From Lepidodermella squamata (Eukaryota; Gastrotricha), in NCBI GenBank assembly GCA_047495785.1, contig JBLDXI010000034.1, positions 310,001 to 374,000 on the forward strand: a stretch of 64,000 bases of DNA. The letters are read 5' to 3'. Positions 1-11,485 of this stretch are shown in pieces (the stretch's first letter is position 1; every line of letters begins with the position of its first letter). Both the position numbers and the translations under genes were made by a program. Below the pieces are notes generated by a model. The model made no database searches and was not told where the DNA came from. It was given only the letters and a program-made list of their open reading frames with translations.

Positions 1-240
1 GTCAGACCGGCACCGGTTCCGGAAACCCCGGTTCCAGTCAGACCGGCACCGGTTCCGGAAACCCCGGTTCCAGTCAGACCGGCACCGGTTCCGGAAACCC
101 CGGTTCCAGTCAGACCGGCACCGGTTCCGGAAACCCCGGTTCCAGTCAGACCGGCACCGGTTCCGGAAACCCCGGTTCCAGTCAGACCGGTACCAGAAAC
201 CCCGGTTCCAGTCAGACCGGTACCAGAAACCCCGGTTCCA
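1..240 (+). repeat. Coding minisatellite: 36-bp and 30-bp tandem units
   Basis: Five 36-bp units (starting at 1, 37, 73, 109 and 145) encode VRPAPVPETPVP. Two 30-bp units (181, 211) follow, each lacking two codons, and then degenerate copies to about 380. Unit lengths are multiples of three, so copy-number change keeps the frame. The array runs off the left edge, so its full size is unknown. Confidence 0.95.
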
Positions 241-1257
241 GTTAGACCGGTTCCAGCGGAACCGCCAGTTTTTGTCCCGGTCAGACCAGTTCCGGATCCT
301 CAATTACCCGAATGGCCGGTTCCTGAGTGGCCTTCACCAGTTAGACCGCCAGTGGATCCTCCAGCCCCAGTCAGACCAGTCATAGGTAAGATTCGGCAAG
401 CTCAAATTAAATAACTAATTTTTTAATTTTTTTTTAATTGTAATTATTTTATTTTCTCAACAGTACTAGACCCGGAGCCGATTTCTGGTTCGATCCCAGT
501 ACCAATCCGACCGCAGCCTGGTAATGAAAGAAAATTTATTAAATTGGAAAAAATACGATTAAAATTGTTAATATATTTATTTTAACTGATTAATTCAATT
601 TTAATAGAAATTCCAACTGTTCCAATTCGTCCGCCGATTCCTGTACCAGCCGAGCCCCAACCTGTCCCACCTAAACCCGAAATCGGTATGTCCTACTTTT
701 TTTTAGAAAATTATGTTACAATACCATTGAATTTAGAATTTCAATTCCCGGGAGAACAGGGTGGCCAAATCTGGTACATGTTCGACAGGCCCGAAGTTTC
801 GGCGACAGATTTCCGACCGATTCAAACTTTCAATCCGAGACCGACCGGAATTTTCGATCGCCCGGTTCCAGTGCCAGAGTCACCCTGGTCCCAGCAGCCG
901 AGCCCTGTTTGGCAACCCCATCAATGGGAGCCAGCTCCGCGCCCAACGATCACCCACATCCCGATCCCAGGGCCCCCGGGTCCTCCGGGCAAGCAAGGCC
1001 CGCCCGGTAAACCGGGTCGGCTCACCGAGAAGCACCTCGACTACCTCGCTGAGAAGGTGTTTGAAATGTTCAGCAGCGATGATGATGACGATGATGAGGA
1101 TGAGTCGAGCGAGGAGGAAGAAAAACCTCGTCGTCACCGCAATCGAAAATCAAGGAAGCACCGAAAACGGCGAGAGGAGTCGAGTGATGAAGAGGAAAAT
1201 CGCCGTCGTCATCAACGCAATCGAAAATCGAGAAAGCACCAGAAATTGCGCCATTGA
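1..1257 (+). CDS. Collagen-like secreted protein, C-terminal part (5' end outside window)
   Basis: Exons 1-385, 464-520, 610-685 and 737-1257 join in frame, all interrupting a codon after its first base. The visible protein begins with a proline/valine repeat (VRPAPVPETPVP and variants), continues as a Pro-rich linker, then has one short collagen stretch ([17 protein letters not shown]). It ends in a helical segment (LTEKHLDYLAEKVFEMF), an acidic run (Asp/Glu/Ser) and a strongly basic Arg/His/Lys tail. The collagen part is far shorter than in the two following genes, but the order collagen-then-short-helical-tail is shared, so I read it as a paralogue. AATAAA lies at 1317-1322. The N-terminus, including any signal peptide, lies upstream of the window. 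The repeat region could make this an extracellular matrix or cuticle protein; that is inference. Confidence 0.75.
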
Positions 1258-1357
1258 AGAAAATAACTGACAACGTTGAATTATTTAAATAATTATTTAT
1301 TTTGCGAATTTATGGAAATAAAATGTTTATTTGAAATTTTCGATTTTTTTAGGAAAA

Positions 1358-4300
1358 ATGAGTGATTTTTTTATTTCGCTCATTTTTTACGGTATTATTT
1401 TGATTTATTCAACAACATGCGAGGCGCCGAATGAAATTCTTATTGGTTGGTTCGTTAGATTTAAATTTTTCAATTTTAAATTTTTCAAATTCTTTTCAAT
1501 TTCAGGGAAAATCGAGAATGAGACTAGCACTGATTTCTTTGGCCTGGGACCTGAGGATAAGAATTTAGGCACTTTAAAATTTCTAATCATTTTCGACTTC
1601 TCAAAATTGGAAAATTGAAATTTTTAATAAATTTATTTATTCAATTTCACACAGAAATTTTCGAAATTTTAAATTTCAAAGTCCTAAAAATTCCCAATTC
1701 TCCCAAAAATTATATTTTTAACATTTATCGTTATTTTTTTTAATTTCAGGGAGAATCGATAACGAGACTAGCGTTGATTTCTTTGGCCTTGGACCTGAGG
1801 ATAAATCGCTGCTGACCAAATTATTGAGACCTGTGAGTTCGCGACGGAAACAGCCGCGAAAAACGCACCATAAACATCATAAACATCGCGATATGCCGCC
1901 AGGTAACTTAGCTTGGCCTTGTAAATTTTCGAATTTTATTCAAATTTCTTACCAGGTTACCAAGCAGCAGGCACCAACGGAATGCCGCGCAAAACAGGTG
2001 AGCTTTTAAAATTAAAATTAAAATTTCTTATTTCAAGTTATTTATTCTCAAAAAGGGCTCGAATATTTTTGAAATTTATTTCACATTTATGCAGGCTACC
2101 CAGGTATTATTGGGATGCCGGGAAAAACAGGTAAGATTTTAAAATGAAATTATTCTTATTTTATTTCATTGTTATTCTCAAACAGGGCCGCTAGGTAATT
2201 TTTCTGATTTTGTGGAAGCTTTTTTAATAATTAATATTTAGGGTTACCTGGTTGCGACGGACGCACCGGTCCACCGGGGTCAAGAGGTCATTTTCATTTT
2301 TGCGAACCAAATTGATTATAGGTTTGAATTTCAGGTCGTGATGGCGTTCCTGGTGCTGACGGAACGCCCGGGAAGCCAGGGAAACCTGGTCAACCAGGAG
2401 CTGATGGGTTACCGGGACCCATGGGTTCCAGGGGTGCCACCGGGCCCCCAGGTGAGCAGGGACATGTCGGCGAAACAGGTTAATTTCAAATCGAAGCTCC
2501 TGAAATTAAAAAAAATTGAGTAGGCCAACCTGGTATCCAGGGACCACCGGGCGCTCCGGGTCCTAAGGGCGACATGGGTCACCCGGGTGCTGACGGTCAA
2601 ACTGGCGCTCAAGGTATTATTGCTTTTTTACGATTTATTGGTTGACGCGATGATTCTTAGGTCGAACTGGCCAATCGGGGTTGAATGGGCTCCCTGGCCA
2701 AGACGGTAGACCGGGTCATGACGGCAAACCCGGGAGAAATGGTGTTGATGGGAGCCCAGGGTCACCCGGGCGCCCTGGACAACCTGGCTCCCATGGCCAG
2801 ACAGGTGATCAAGGCGAGAAGGGAAATGAAGGCGAACCAGGTCGCGATGGCTCACCCGGTCGGAAGGGTGACATGGGTCATCCGGGAGCATCGGGCAACA
2901 ACGGGTCACCTGGAATCCCCGGTAGCCCTGGTGAAAAAGGTTAGAAAAACTTTTGCGACTCATCAAACATTTTTAAAGTTCATTTTTTTAAAGGAAGAGA
3001 CGGCCTGAAAGGTGATCGAGGCCCAAAGGGGCCCTCGGGTGAGACTGGCCCTGCCGGTATGCAAGGCATGCCTGGACCTCATGGGAAAAACGGCTGTATT
3101 GGTAGTTAATTGAGAAATTAATTCCACTTTGATTCTTGGTTTTTCAAAGGATCACCTGGTCACCCGGGTGCAACGGGACCCACGGGTAATCTGTCATTTT
3201 TTTTTTAATTTGATCATCCTAACTTTTTGATGTCCAGGAATGGCCGGCCAGCGTGGTAAAAACGGAGAACCCGGCCCGCCGGGTACGAAGGGTGATTCAG
3301 GGTTCCCTGGTCGACCCGGCATCAAAGGCGACCATGGAGAAAAGGGTGACTTGAGTAATTTGAGGAATGAATCGCCGTCTATTCTTTCCAGTTTAGGTTC
3401 CGAAGGCGCAGCTGGAAAACCCGGAGTAGATGGAAAAGCTGGCACAACGGGAGACAAGGGCCGCATGGGTGCTCCGGGTGCTCGAGGCTCCAAAGGTATG
3501 GATATTTTTTCAACTAAATTCGTTTTTCTCCCCTTCTTATCTTCATTCTTAGGTCACCCTGGTACAACTGGTATGGACGGTCACAAAGGAGCTCCAGGTC
3601 CCTTTGGGCCCACTGGACACCAGGGTTATTTTTTCATATGGTGCAAAGAATTGTTTCCTAGTCTTTTGTTTTAGGGATACAAGGCTCCATGGGACACCCC
3701 GGCGCCCCAGGTGCTAAGGGTGATCATGGTGACACTGGACCGCAGGGTCCTACGGGTCACAATGGATGTCCTGGTATAAGCAGTTAAATGGCTTTAAATG
3801 ACATTTGAATCTAATTGATTTGCTAATTAGGGCAGCCTGGGTTACAAGGGTTACCTGGTCCAACTGGCGCCACAGGCAGGCATGGCGATAAAGGTGACGC
3901 TGGAGAACCTGGTAAGACATTTGCCGTCTTGCTGAGGGAATCCTCATCATATCACTAGATTTCGATCCTTATAGGCAATCAAGGGTCAATCGGACAGACT
4001 GGTCAGTCGGGAGCTAAAGGCGACTATGGCGAGCCAGGTCACCCGGGTAAAAAGGGTGATCAAGGTGCGTGAAGGGTGAAATTATTTTTATCCTGTGTCA
4101 ACATTTATTTCAAACAGGTCACCCTGGTCGAGATGGCGAAAATGGGTTTCCAGGTCAATCCGGCCTTAACGGTTGGAATATTTTTTTGAGAAATCTGAAT
4201 ACGTTTTTCATTTTCCCTATAGGTCGCCCAGGTCAACCAGGTGCTAAGGGTGACAAAGGCAAAAAGGGCCGCAAGGGTAAGCAAGGGTTGGATGGAAAGC

Positions 4301-5199
4301 CCGGGCCGATGGGTTCGATAGGACTGCCGGGACCTGAAGGTCAAACTGGTCCGAAAGGGTCGACAGGTCCCAGAGGTCCCGGAGGTAGACGTGGGAAAAC
4401 GGGGCCAACCGGAGACACCGGGGAGCCAGGTCCACCTGGAAAAGATGGAGCTACAGGTAATGAATTTTTTTCCTCTTGAGAATTCAGGTTTTTTAATTTA
4501 ATTCGATAGGACTCAGAGGACATCATGGTCGCAAGGGTGATCGTGGCTCTGATGGTCACCCTGGGTTGCAGGGTTCTAAGGGTGATCGAGGTAAGCACCC
4601 TTTGTTTAGGGTTTAGGGTTTACCGATTATTTAAATTATTTCAAAGGGAATACTGGGTTGACCGGGCCAGCTGGCAAAAATGGTTGGCCGGGTGTCGATG
4701 GTCTTCCGGGTGTTACGGGTGCTAAGGGTGTCAAGGGTAAAAATGGTCAACCTGGTCGCGATGGCCTCCCTGGATACAAAGGTATTTATACCAATATTCT
4801 GGATTTCCGTTGTTATAATCGATTTAAAAAGGTGAGCCTGGTTTGCCTGGTTACGGATTCCCCGGCGCCCCGGGTGTCGGCATTCGAGGGCCCCGAGGCC
4901 ACAGGGGCAGAGATGGCCGGCCTGGTAAACGAGGCCGAACCGGCCCTCCGGGTCCGCCTGGCAAAGTCAGCATGAAAGATTTCCGAATAATGCTGCAAAT
5001 GTTCCTACGCGAAATTCGAGGGAACGCTGATCAGCCGCCGCCGTACCAACCTCAGCCGGGCCCATTTTGGCAATTTGAAGAGAGCTACGCGCAATGGCCG
5101 AAAAATAGCGGCGAATCGGCGGAAAATTCGGCCAGTTGCGAATCTCACGAAGTCAGAAAATCACACGTCAGAGATTTTGCAAGGAAAAAATTCCGATGA
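1358..5199 (+). CDS. Collagen-like secreted protein, 819 aa, 22 exons
   Basis: Reconstructed exons: 1358-1445, 1750-1902, 1956-1997, 2095-2130, 2186-2194, 2242-2286, 2335-2478, 2524-2613, 2661-2939, 2994-3101, 3150-3185, 3238-3354, 3397-3495, 3553-3624, 3675-3773, 3831-3911, 3975-4064, 4118-4171, 4223-4456, 4510-4590, 4647-4781 and 4832-5199 (2460 nt, in frame). The protein starts with a signal-peptide-like segment ([18 protein letters not shown]), then a short non-collagen region with a His/Lys-rich patch. It continues as a long Gly-X-Y domain with a few breaks, and ends in a helical, Pro- and Ser-containing tail. Internal collagen exons from 2095 on are multiples of 9 nt and split a Gly codon as G|GN. 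The start is the ATG directly after a TTTTTTTAG acceptor-like site, which could be a trans-splice or 5' UTR intron site. AATAAA is at 5276-5281. Likely an extracellular matrix or cuticle component. Confidence 0.85.
1506..1618 (+). other. Duplicated exon copy in the collagen gene, no usable donor
   Basis: After TTTCAG at 1501-1505, the sequence encodes a near copy of the start of exon 2 ([19 protein letters not shown] versus [19 protein letters not shown] from 1750). No GT donor follows the duplicated part. The frame instead runs to a stop at 1616-1618, with AATAAA about 10 bases later. It is either a decayed exon duplicate or an alternative last exon giving a short secreted peptide. Confidence 0.6.
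2186..2194 (+). other. Candidate 9-nt micro-exon of the collagen gene
   Basis: Nine bases between CAAACAG and GTAATT add exactly one Gly-Pro-Leu triplet and keep the split-Gly phase on both sides. This is the smallest exon consistent with the gene's multiple-of-9 rule. Skipping it would also keep the frame. Confidence 0.6.
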
Positions 5200-5296
5200 C
5201 CTGAATGTTTTTGAATTATTTTTGGCACAAATTAAATAATTATATTTACACCGTTAAAATATTTCAAAAAATGCCAATAAATGTATGAAATCGATT

Positions 5297-8200
5297 TTAT
5301 TGAGCGTTTGAATCATCATTGGAATCTGAAAGATCCACCACAGAGGAGTTCGGCATTTCTACGGATTCCATTTCTTGTCGTTTCGAGAATGATGAGAAGA
5401 AATCGAGGGGCTTTTCGAAGGTAGGTTTTCCGCGCACTGAAACAACCATTGCGATCGTGACAAACTGGAGTTGATATCTAGATAAATAGATTAAATAATC
5501 AAAATTACCTTAAAAAATTTCCGTAAATTCCAAAAACAGGTAGAAATAATTCGAAATTATGAAAAATCGAGATAATTCAATCGGATTTTTTTTACGGAAA
5601 ATCTTACTCTGTGCCTTGAGATCCAGTGCCGAAAGTTCGCCTGCCAACGACGTGACCAATCCTGATATTTTTAACATCATTCAGAAAAGCGACTTTCCCC
5701 TGAAGTTGATTAACGTTCCCCTTCGCTGCATTGGCTTCAAAAGCCGCCAGACGTTCACCAGTATAGACCTCTTCATCCTCATCATCGGAAATTGGCGGAG
5801 ATTCAACGTCACGACCTGGTTTTTTCTTACGCTTCGATGAATCATTCTCGCTTTCTGAACCTTTATCACTATTCTCAGCGTCTTCATCGAATTGCTCCCG
5901 CAAGAAATCAGAATTGCTAGCGATTACCCGACGCGTGTAATTAAGGCGAGGAAAGGTCGACCGTTCCGGATCATAAACTTCAACCTGAAAAAAATCGAAT
6001 GCAAAAAATGAAAATTCCTCCTTAAAAATTATTTTGAAATAAAAATTTGACAATTCCTTCAACTCAAAATGATTCTACATCTTGCTTTGATCATCAATTT
6101 CATCGATTTTTTGCTGGCTTCCAATGAAGTAGTTTTCACTGGGGTGTTGGGCCAAGTCGATTTTACTAGTCTCCCCAACAACGAACGACTTTTTGTTACG
6201 GAACGGCCTGAAAATGAAAACTTCACTCTAGGTGCAATGAGTGGCCTTCAGACGCTTGCCTTCTTCCTAGACAAAGGCATAGCTTCGGGCATCAACACGA
6301 ACTTCACGATTCTGGTCGATATGACAATCGACGTTGTGAAGCGAGCGACAAGCGAACATCTTGGTCACCACAAATCATCGTATGTCATCAAGCCATCAGC
6401 AATTGTCGTGAGTTTCAGCCGGGGGATGTTCGCACAAGCGATAGAGGACAAGGATTGTCGAAGGGAAAACACGGTAGTTGGCGAGGCTACTGGGACAGCT
6501 GCTGAAATGTGGACTTTAGACCCTACAACAACCGGGGCGATTCTTTTGGCTGTGCCAAGCGCTGATCCTTACTACAACGAGCGATCTCTGTTATGGCCTA
6601 TCATTCTTCTGGCTGATAAGGGCGCTACTCTCCCGCTTCGTTGTGTTCGAGAGTCTTGGAAATGTAAAACGGATGTTTTGGGGGATTCCGGTGCGAAGAA
6701 GTCAGTTATTGCCGTCACTTCGCAGTTGAGGATTCGTTTGTCGGGGCCGGATTCGCAGCGAATTCGAGTTTTGGCTCATGCTGACAATCCTGATCGGGTT
6801 AGTAAGGTGTACGCAGCGATGGAAAAGCTGGCTGTTACTGAAGTCAACACGCAAGTGGCAGTTGACCAGCCTAAGTGCTTGAATCACGGCCAGGTATAGA
6901 TTTTCTTTCAAGTTTCCGGATTGTTTTCGGACAAAGGACGCAATGGTGTCCATGTAAATGTTTGCATACTTTCAGATAAGATGCAGTTACTCTTTCAACG
7001 TCAACCCACTTCGAAAAATCGGCCAATTCGCCTGCCAATTCAACAAACCAGGCCATTCAAACTTGTGGTGGCTCTGCAACGACTTCGGCCTTTACCCATC
7101 CCAGTACACTAACCAGATCACCGACGGCCGAATAATCGTCGCAATCTACGGCGATCCGCCCTACTACGAAGAAGAATGCATCGGCGTTTCGTCAAACTGG
7201 CTGCATTACAACGCATCGAGCGACCAGTTCTCCCAAGTTCCGACTAAGCACCTGAAGCATTCGCTAAATTCAGTGCAAATTACGCTAACAACAAGCAGTG
7301 ATATGTACAACGCTTATCGCTGTGTTGTGAAGACCAGGCAAACCACGGTTACGTTGAGGGAGTTCTACTACAACGCTGCGTCTCGATACGTATCAAAGTG
7401 CGAATTCCAATCGTCGGGTGTTTCTAGCTCGTCAAAGTCAGTAGCTAGTTCTGTTGAGGTAACTGGAGGTGAGAGTGCCCTTATCTATAGCACAAAATGC
7501 CAGCTAACGAAATCAGCCTCCCGTTTGAACCCATCAGTCCGAGCTTTTGCGTATCTTTCGAACGAAACAGAAAATGAATTCACCTTTCGATCGGAACCAA
7601 TCATTGAAGCTAACATGACAATCATACCAGGCGTTGATATGGAATTGGAAATTGGTATCTATTTCGACTCAAGTCAAGCTTTACTTGACCTAGCTCGAGA
7701 GAAACGAAGCCCGGTTCAGGCAGGTGGCCAACTTCAATATGGACCTATGAATATGATTGCGGAGATCTGGCTCCTTCTCGAAGGTGTTAGTGAAGTTCAC
7801 TTGAGGGTCCTAACACTTCCTATCACTTTTTATATCCCTGCAAATAGAGCTTTAGATCTAGAAGACTCGTCCAACTAGGATTGAATAAAGATGCACTTAC
7901 TTGAACGTAGACTGAAACGTTCGATTGAATCGACTCTTTGAAATACGTTTCAGCACTTCGTTTTGCGTGGTTGTCCTTCCCAAGGCCTTCGATAGTCACG
8001 AGGACAGGTACCAGGTCTACCTTGTAATTATTCACGGTCTTCAAAGCTGTCCATAAGCTTCGATCGATGCCCTTTAGAGAAAACGGGTCTATTTTAAGGC
8101 TGGGCATTGGATATCGATTTTGCACGAAGATTCCACAGCTTTTCTCATCCCAGCGAGACATTTTGAACAGTTGGCTAAAACCTGCTGTGATTTTCCTTTC

Positions 8201-10247
8201 GAATTCAATCAAACTTTTCTCGGTTGTTTTCAATTTTTCGACAACGTCCTTTGCTTCAGTGTCGATGAAAAGGTCGTAAACGAGTACGAGAAGAGCTCCG
8301 TCCAAAACTCGAGAAAACTCGTGTGGCCGATCGGCATAACAACAGAAAAACTGACATCTGGAAGTGCAAATGGGAAATATTCAAATAATATGGGAAAAAT
8401 CAGAAGATTAAATTGGACTTCTAAAATTCTTTTTAAATTTTAAAATTTCGCAAAATATTAAAAAGAAAAATACCTAAAATTATTTTGAAATATTTTCGAA
8501 ATTTTTAAAATTGATAAATGAAAGAATAATTATTTTTTGGAAATTAGCATTTTACCCAATTTCTCGAATTTCAATCACGCTCAATGTTCAATATCTGAAA
8601 TGTTTCGAAAATTTTGAATTTATACCTTCCAACATCTTCCGGAACTCCAATAGGTTCGAAGGACTGGCTTACTTTCCCGTAATGAGCCGTAAATTTCGCG
8701 CCGACAAAATCGCTCGGCAGAACTACGTACATGTAAGCAAACGGCTTCAGCCCAATAATTTGAGCCGGATTCTCCGAGTTGGAATGTTCTTCAATTTTCT
8801 CCGGGTGTTTGAAACCACTGCCAAACTGCAAGGCGATCATCCTATTAAGGCGGGCGGACATTTTCGGCGAAAATGGCGCCAAGACGCCACGGATTGAATC
8901 TAAGAGTCGACTTTTCGATGAATCACTTATCAGTTCTAACCAGCTTGTTGACTGAATTTCAAGCTGGGTTTTTGTGAAAAATACATTTTGACGGGAAAGG
9001 CCAAAAAGGAATGAAATAAACCAACCTTATCAATTGGAATATACCACGAATAGTTGAGTTCGTGATTCAGAACATTGATTTGATGGCCCATTTGAGGTTT
9101 AGCATTTAGGCCTGACGATATCGGAATATGCTAAAATTAAAAATTTGAAACAATTTTGGCGAAATTTAACTTTCGAAATGAAAATGAACGATCGCGATTT
9201 TTTTAGTAATTTATTTTGATTTTAGATAATTAATAAAAAAATATCCGGAAATTGAATCGGTAGTTTTGGCCATCGTATAATTAAAATTTGGTTAATTTAA
9301 ATTTAAATTTGACCTTGAAATTTTTTTAATTTTTTATTTCAATTTTCAAAATTTAAATCAAATTCAGAATTAAAAAAATATTAAAATTATTAGTTCAAAC
9401 CTCTGACAATGGATTAGTACATTTCCCAGATGTTTGGATTGCTTTTTTCACCGAAGCCGAGTCGCATGGGTACCTGAGACGTACTGGCGGCTGGGAGGTT
9501 GCCTCAGAACCAGCAGCTACCTCATCCTTACTGGCCGCAATCAAAATCGCCGGCGTAGAATCGATAACTCCCGAACATCGCAAATCGAATTCCGGCACTT
9601 CGCCAGTGTTCGCTGATTTTCGATTTCGAACTAGAAATTCGTTCAATTCATGGATCAGTTCCTTCTCAAGGCAAGCTATTTTTGACATGTTTCTTATTCG
9701 GATTCGTTTCTTAGCAGGACTGACAACGGCCTCTTCCGGAACTGGATCTGGTTGTTTTTCAGCCGCATAATTGTGAATTATTTGCTCGGGATTCTGCTCA
9801 CTGCTTGTCGATGGCTGGTTGATGGAGACAACATTGGGCCCTACGACGGGTCTATTGGCAAATTTTCCCAAAAAATGTTGATGAAGAGTTCGAACTAAAT
9901 CAACTGAAATAAAAAATTAATTTCATAATTTTAAAATTTATTTGGATTATTCTCAAATTTTCATTAAGTCCACCTTAATTTTTTTAATATTTTACTTGAA
10001 ATTTTGAGAATTCTTCGAGTGATTTTGTATGAATTCAGCATCGAATTTCGCCCGATTGAACTGAAAAATTATGTTTACCTCTGTACAGTGAAGTTTTCAG
10101 GCGCTGTCGTTTGGCTTCACTTACGAGGTCTTCTTTCTTGAAGAATTGAAAGGCGAACTTTCTATTGCCGCATTTCAGCCACGCGCTTTCGATTCGGCTG
10201 AGATTTTTGCGGTGAATGGGGCCAACACCCCGATAATGAGTTGTCAT
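5297..10247 (-). CDS. 2OG-Fe(II) dioxygenase-like protein with degenerate active site, 709 aa
   Basis: Minus-strand exons 10247-10079, 9903-9401, 9130-9026, 8963-8626, 8357-7901, 5984-5608 and 5477-5297 give 2130 nt with consistent phases. Around residues 320-440 the order of motifs matches the prolyl-4-hydroxylase-like 2OG-Fe(II) fold: LPSDFVG, FTAHYGKVSQSFEP, CYADRPHEF, then a YDLF strand. The expected first His-x-Asp appears as FKHPEK (His-Pro-Glu). The 2OG-binding Arg of the usual GYRVxLxY strand is replaced (DGALLVLVY). The second His (PHE) is kept. The C-terminal third is acidic, Lys/Ser-rich and probably disordered. The fifth intron (7900-5985) holds a whole plus-strand gene. The stop codon overlaps AATAAA (CAATAAAAT on the minus strand), and the gene ends 16-20 bp from the convergent collagen gene's AATAAA. 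Family assignment rests on motif spacing only; enzymatic activity is doubtful. Confidence 0.65.
6069..7878 (+). CDS. Secreted protein of unknown family, nested antisense in an intron, 575 aa
   Basis: Two exons, 6069-6893 and 6976-7878, with intron GTATAG..TTTCAG, join in frame. A signal peptide is clear (MILHLALIINFIDFLLAS). The rest has scattered cysteines, several Asn-X-Ser/Thr sites and a basic LAREKRSP stretch that could be a furin-like site. No transmembrane segment follows the signal, so it is probably secreted. I do not recognise the family. The whole gene lies inside the large intron of the minus-strand dioxygenase-like gene. Only 84 bp separate its ATG from that gene's exon 6, and AATAAA at 7884-7889 lies 11 bp from the host's splice donor, so its promoter and 3' end probably overlap host exons in antisense. 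Confidence 0.8.
7884..7889 (+). terminator. Poly(A) signal of the nested gene
   Basis: AATAAA begins 6 bases after the nested gene's stop codon. Cleavage 10-30 bases downstream would fall inside the opposite-strand exon ending at 7901. Confidence 0.6.
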
Positions 10248-11485
10248 GATTTATCCGAAATTAATCGCAATTAACGGCAAATAACCTAAAATATCAAAAC
10301 AAAGCAAAATGATGGGAAGTTGCTAGAAAATGCTGAGGATTTTTGATATAAGCTCAGAATTCAAGTGTTAGCATAAAATGGGGCACCAGTCGTTTCTTTG
10401 TGCAAGATGTTGCCCACGTAAGCAATAAAACCGGCCACCACACAACGCTAGTTGGCAATAAAAAAGAATGAATGACCTGACCCAATTGTGGTGACCCAGT
10501 TCACTATCACAATCACAATGGCGATTGTTTAGGCATATTTTTCGTTATAAACCGAACAATTTTTAAATTTTTGAAAAATGAAGGGGAAAATGAACCCGGT
10601 GTTATTAAAGCGGCGATCTTGAATGCAAAATAATATGGGAATTATTTTCCATTAACTTGGAATTTCTAAGAAAATAAAAAACCTAAAACTGAAATAACAC
10701 TTGATTCCCAACTTTTCTGTTATTTCGAAATTTTTTTATTCGCGAGGCCGCTGAATGTAAAAATAACCGCTAGAAATTACAGAAAGTGATTTTACACAAA
10801 AATCAGGGAATAATCGAGCAAGAGACGGGTTTTTCTTAATTTGTTTTTTTAATTCAAATGTTAAATTCCATTTCGCTTCTCCGACAAGTCGACCCTTTTC
10901 ACCTTTCACCTTTGTGCGCAATAAAAATGAATGACCTGACCCAATTGCGTTCACAATCATATTATAAAATAGGGCTATAATATCTGTCATGAATGTTTCA
11001 TCGTAATTTACCGACAAATTTGAAAATACCTAATATTTGAAAATATTTTTATAAAAATAGTCGAAAATCACTATATTTTAAATTCCTCGTCTAATGATTA
11101 ATTTATGCTCAATTTCTAAAAAACTAAAAATATATTACCTATAACACAAAAAATATCTTCGAAAATTCCCAAATCACTAATTTTTTTACTTAGATTTTTC
11201 ACGCTCAGGCATTCCGAGAATAGACGCATCATTTTATTCATTTTTATACTAATAATGATATAAGCATGTGGACGACGGAAAAACGGACGAGATCGTCAAT
11301 TCGAATATTTTCAACTTCGTTTTTAATTCATCAATGATGCGATTGAATTTTCATTTCGAAGGCGTCGTCGATAAGTCGCGATTGATAAATGCTAATTCTA
11401 ATTGCGTTAAACGATGAAATTTTCAAAAAACAAACTCAATCATCATTTGAATTATAAAATAATTTATCTTCAAAACTGACTCGTC
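10248..11485. other. Intergenic stretch between divergent genes
   Basis: No gene is supported. A segment of about 35 bases containing AATGAATGACCTGACCCAAT occurs near 10470 and again near 10928. A minus-strand open frame at 11017-10736 has no ATG near its beginning and ordinary composition. The stretch should hold promoters for the dioxygenase-like gene (leftwards) and the third collagen (rightwards). Confidence 0.6.

Noticed and set aside
10736-11017. Minus-strand open frame with a hydrophobic start
   Set aside because: No ATG at its beginning, no splice partners, overlaps a duplicated AT-rich segment.
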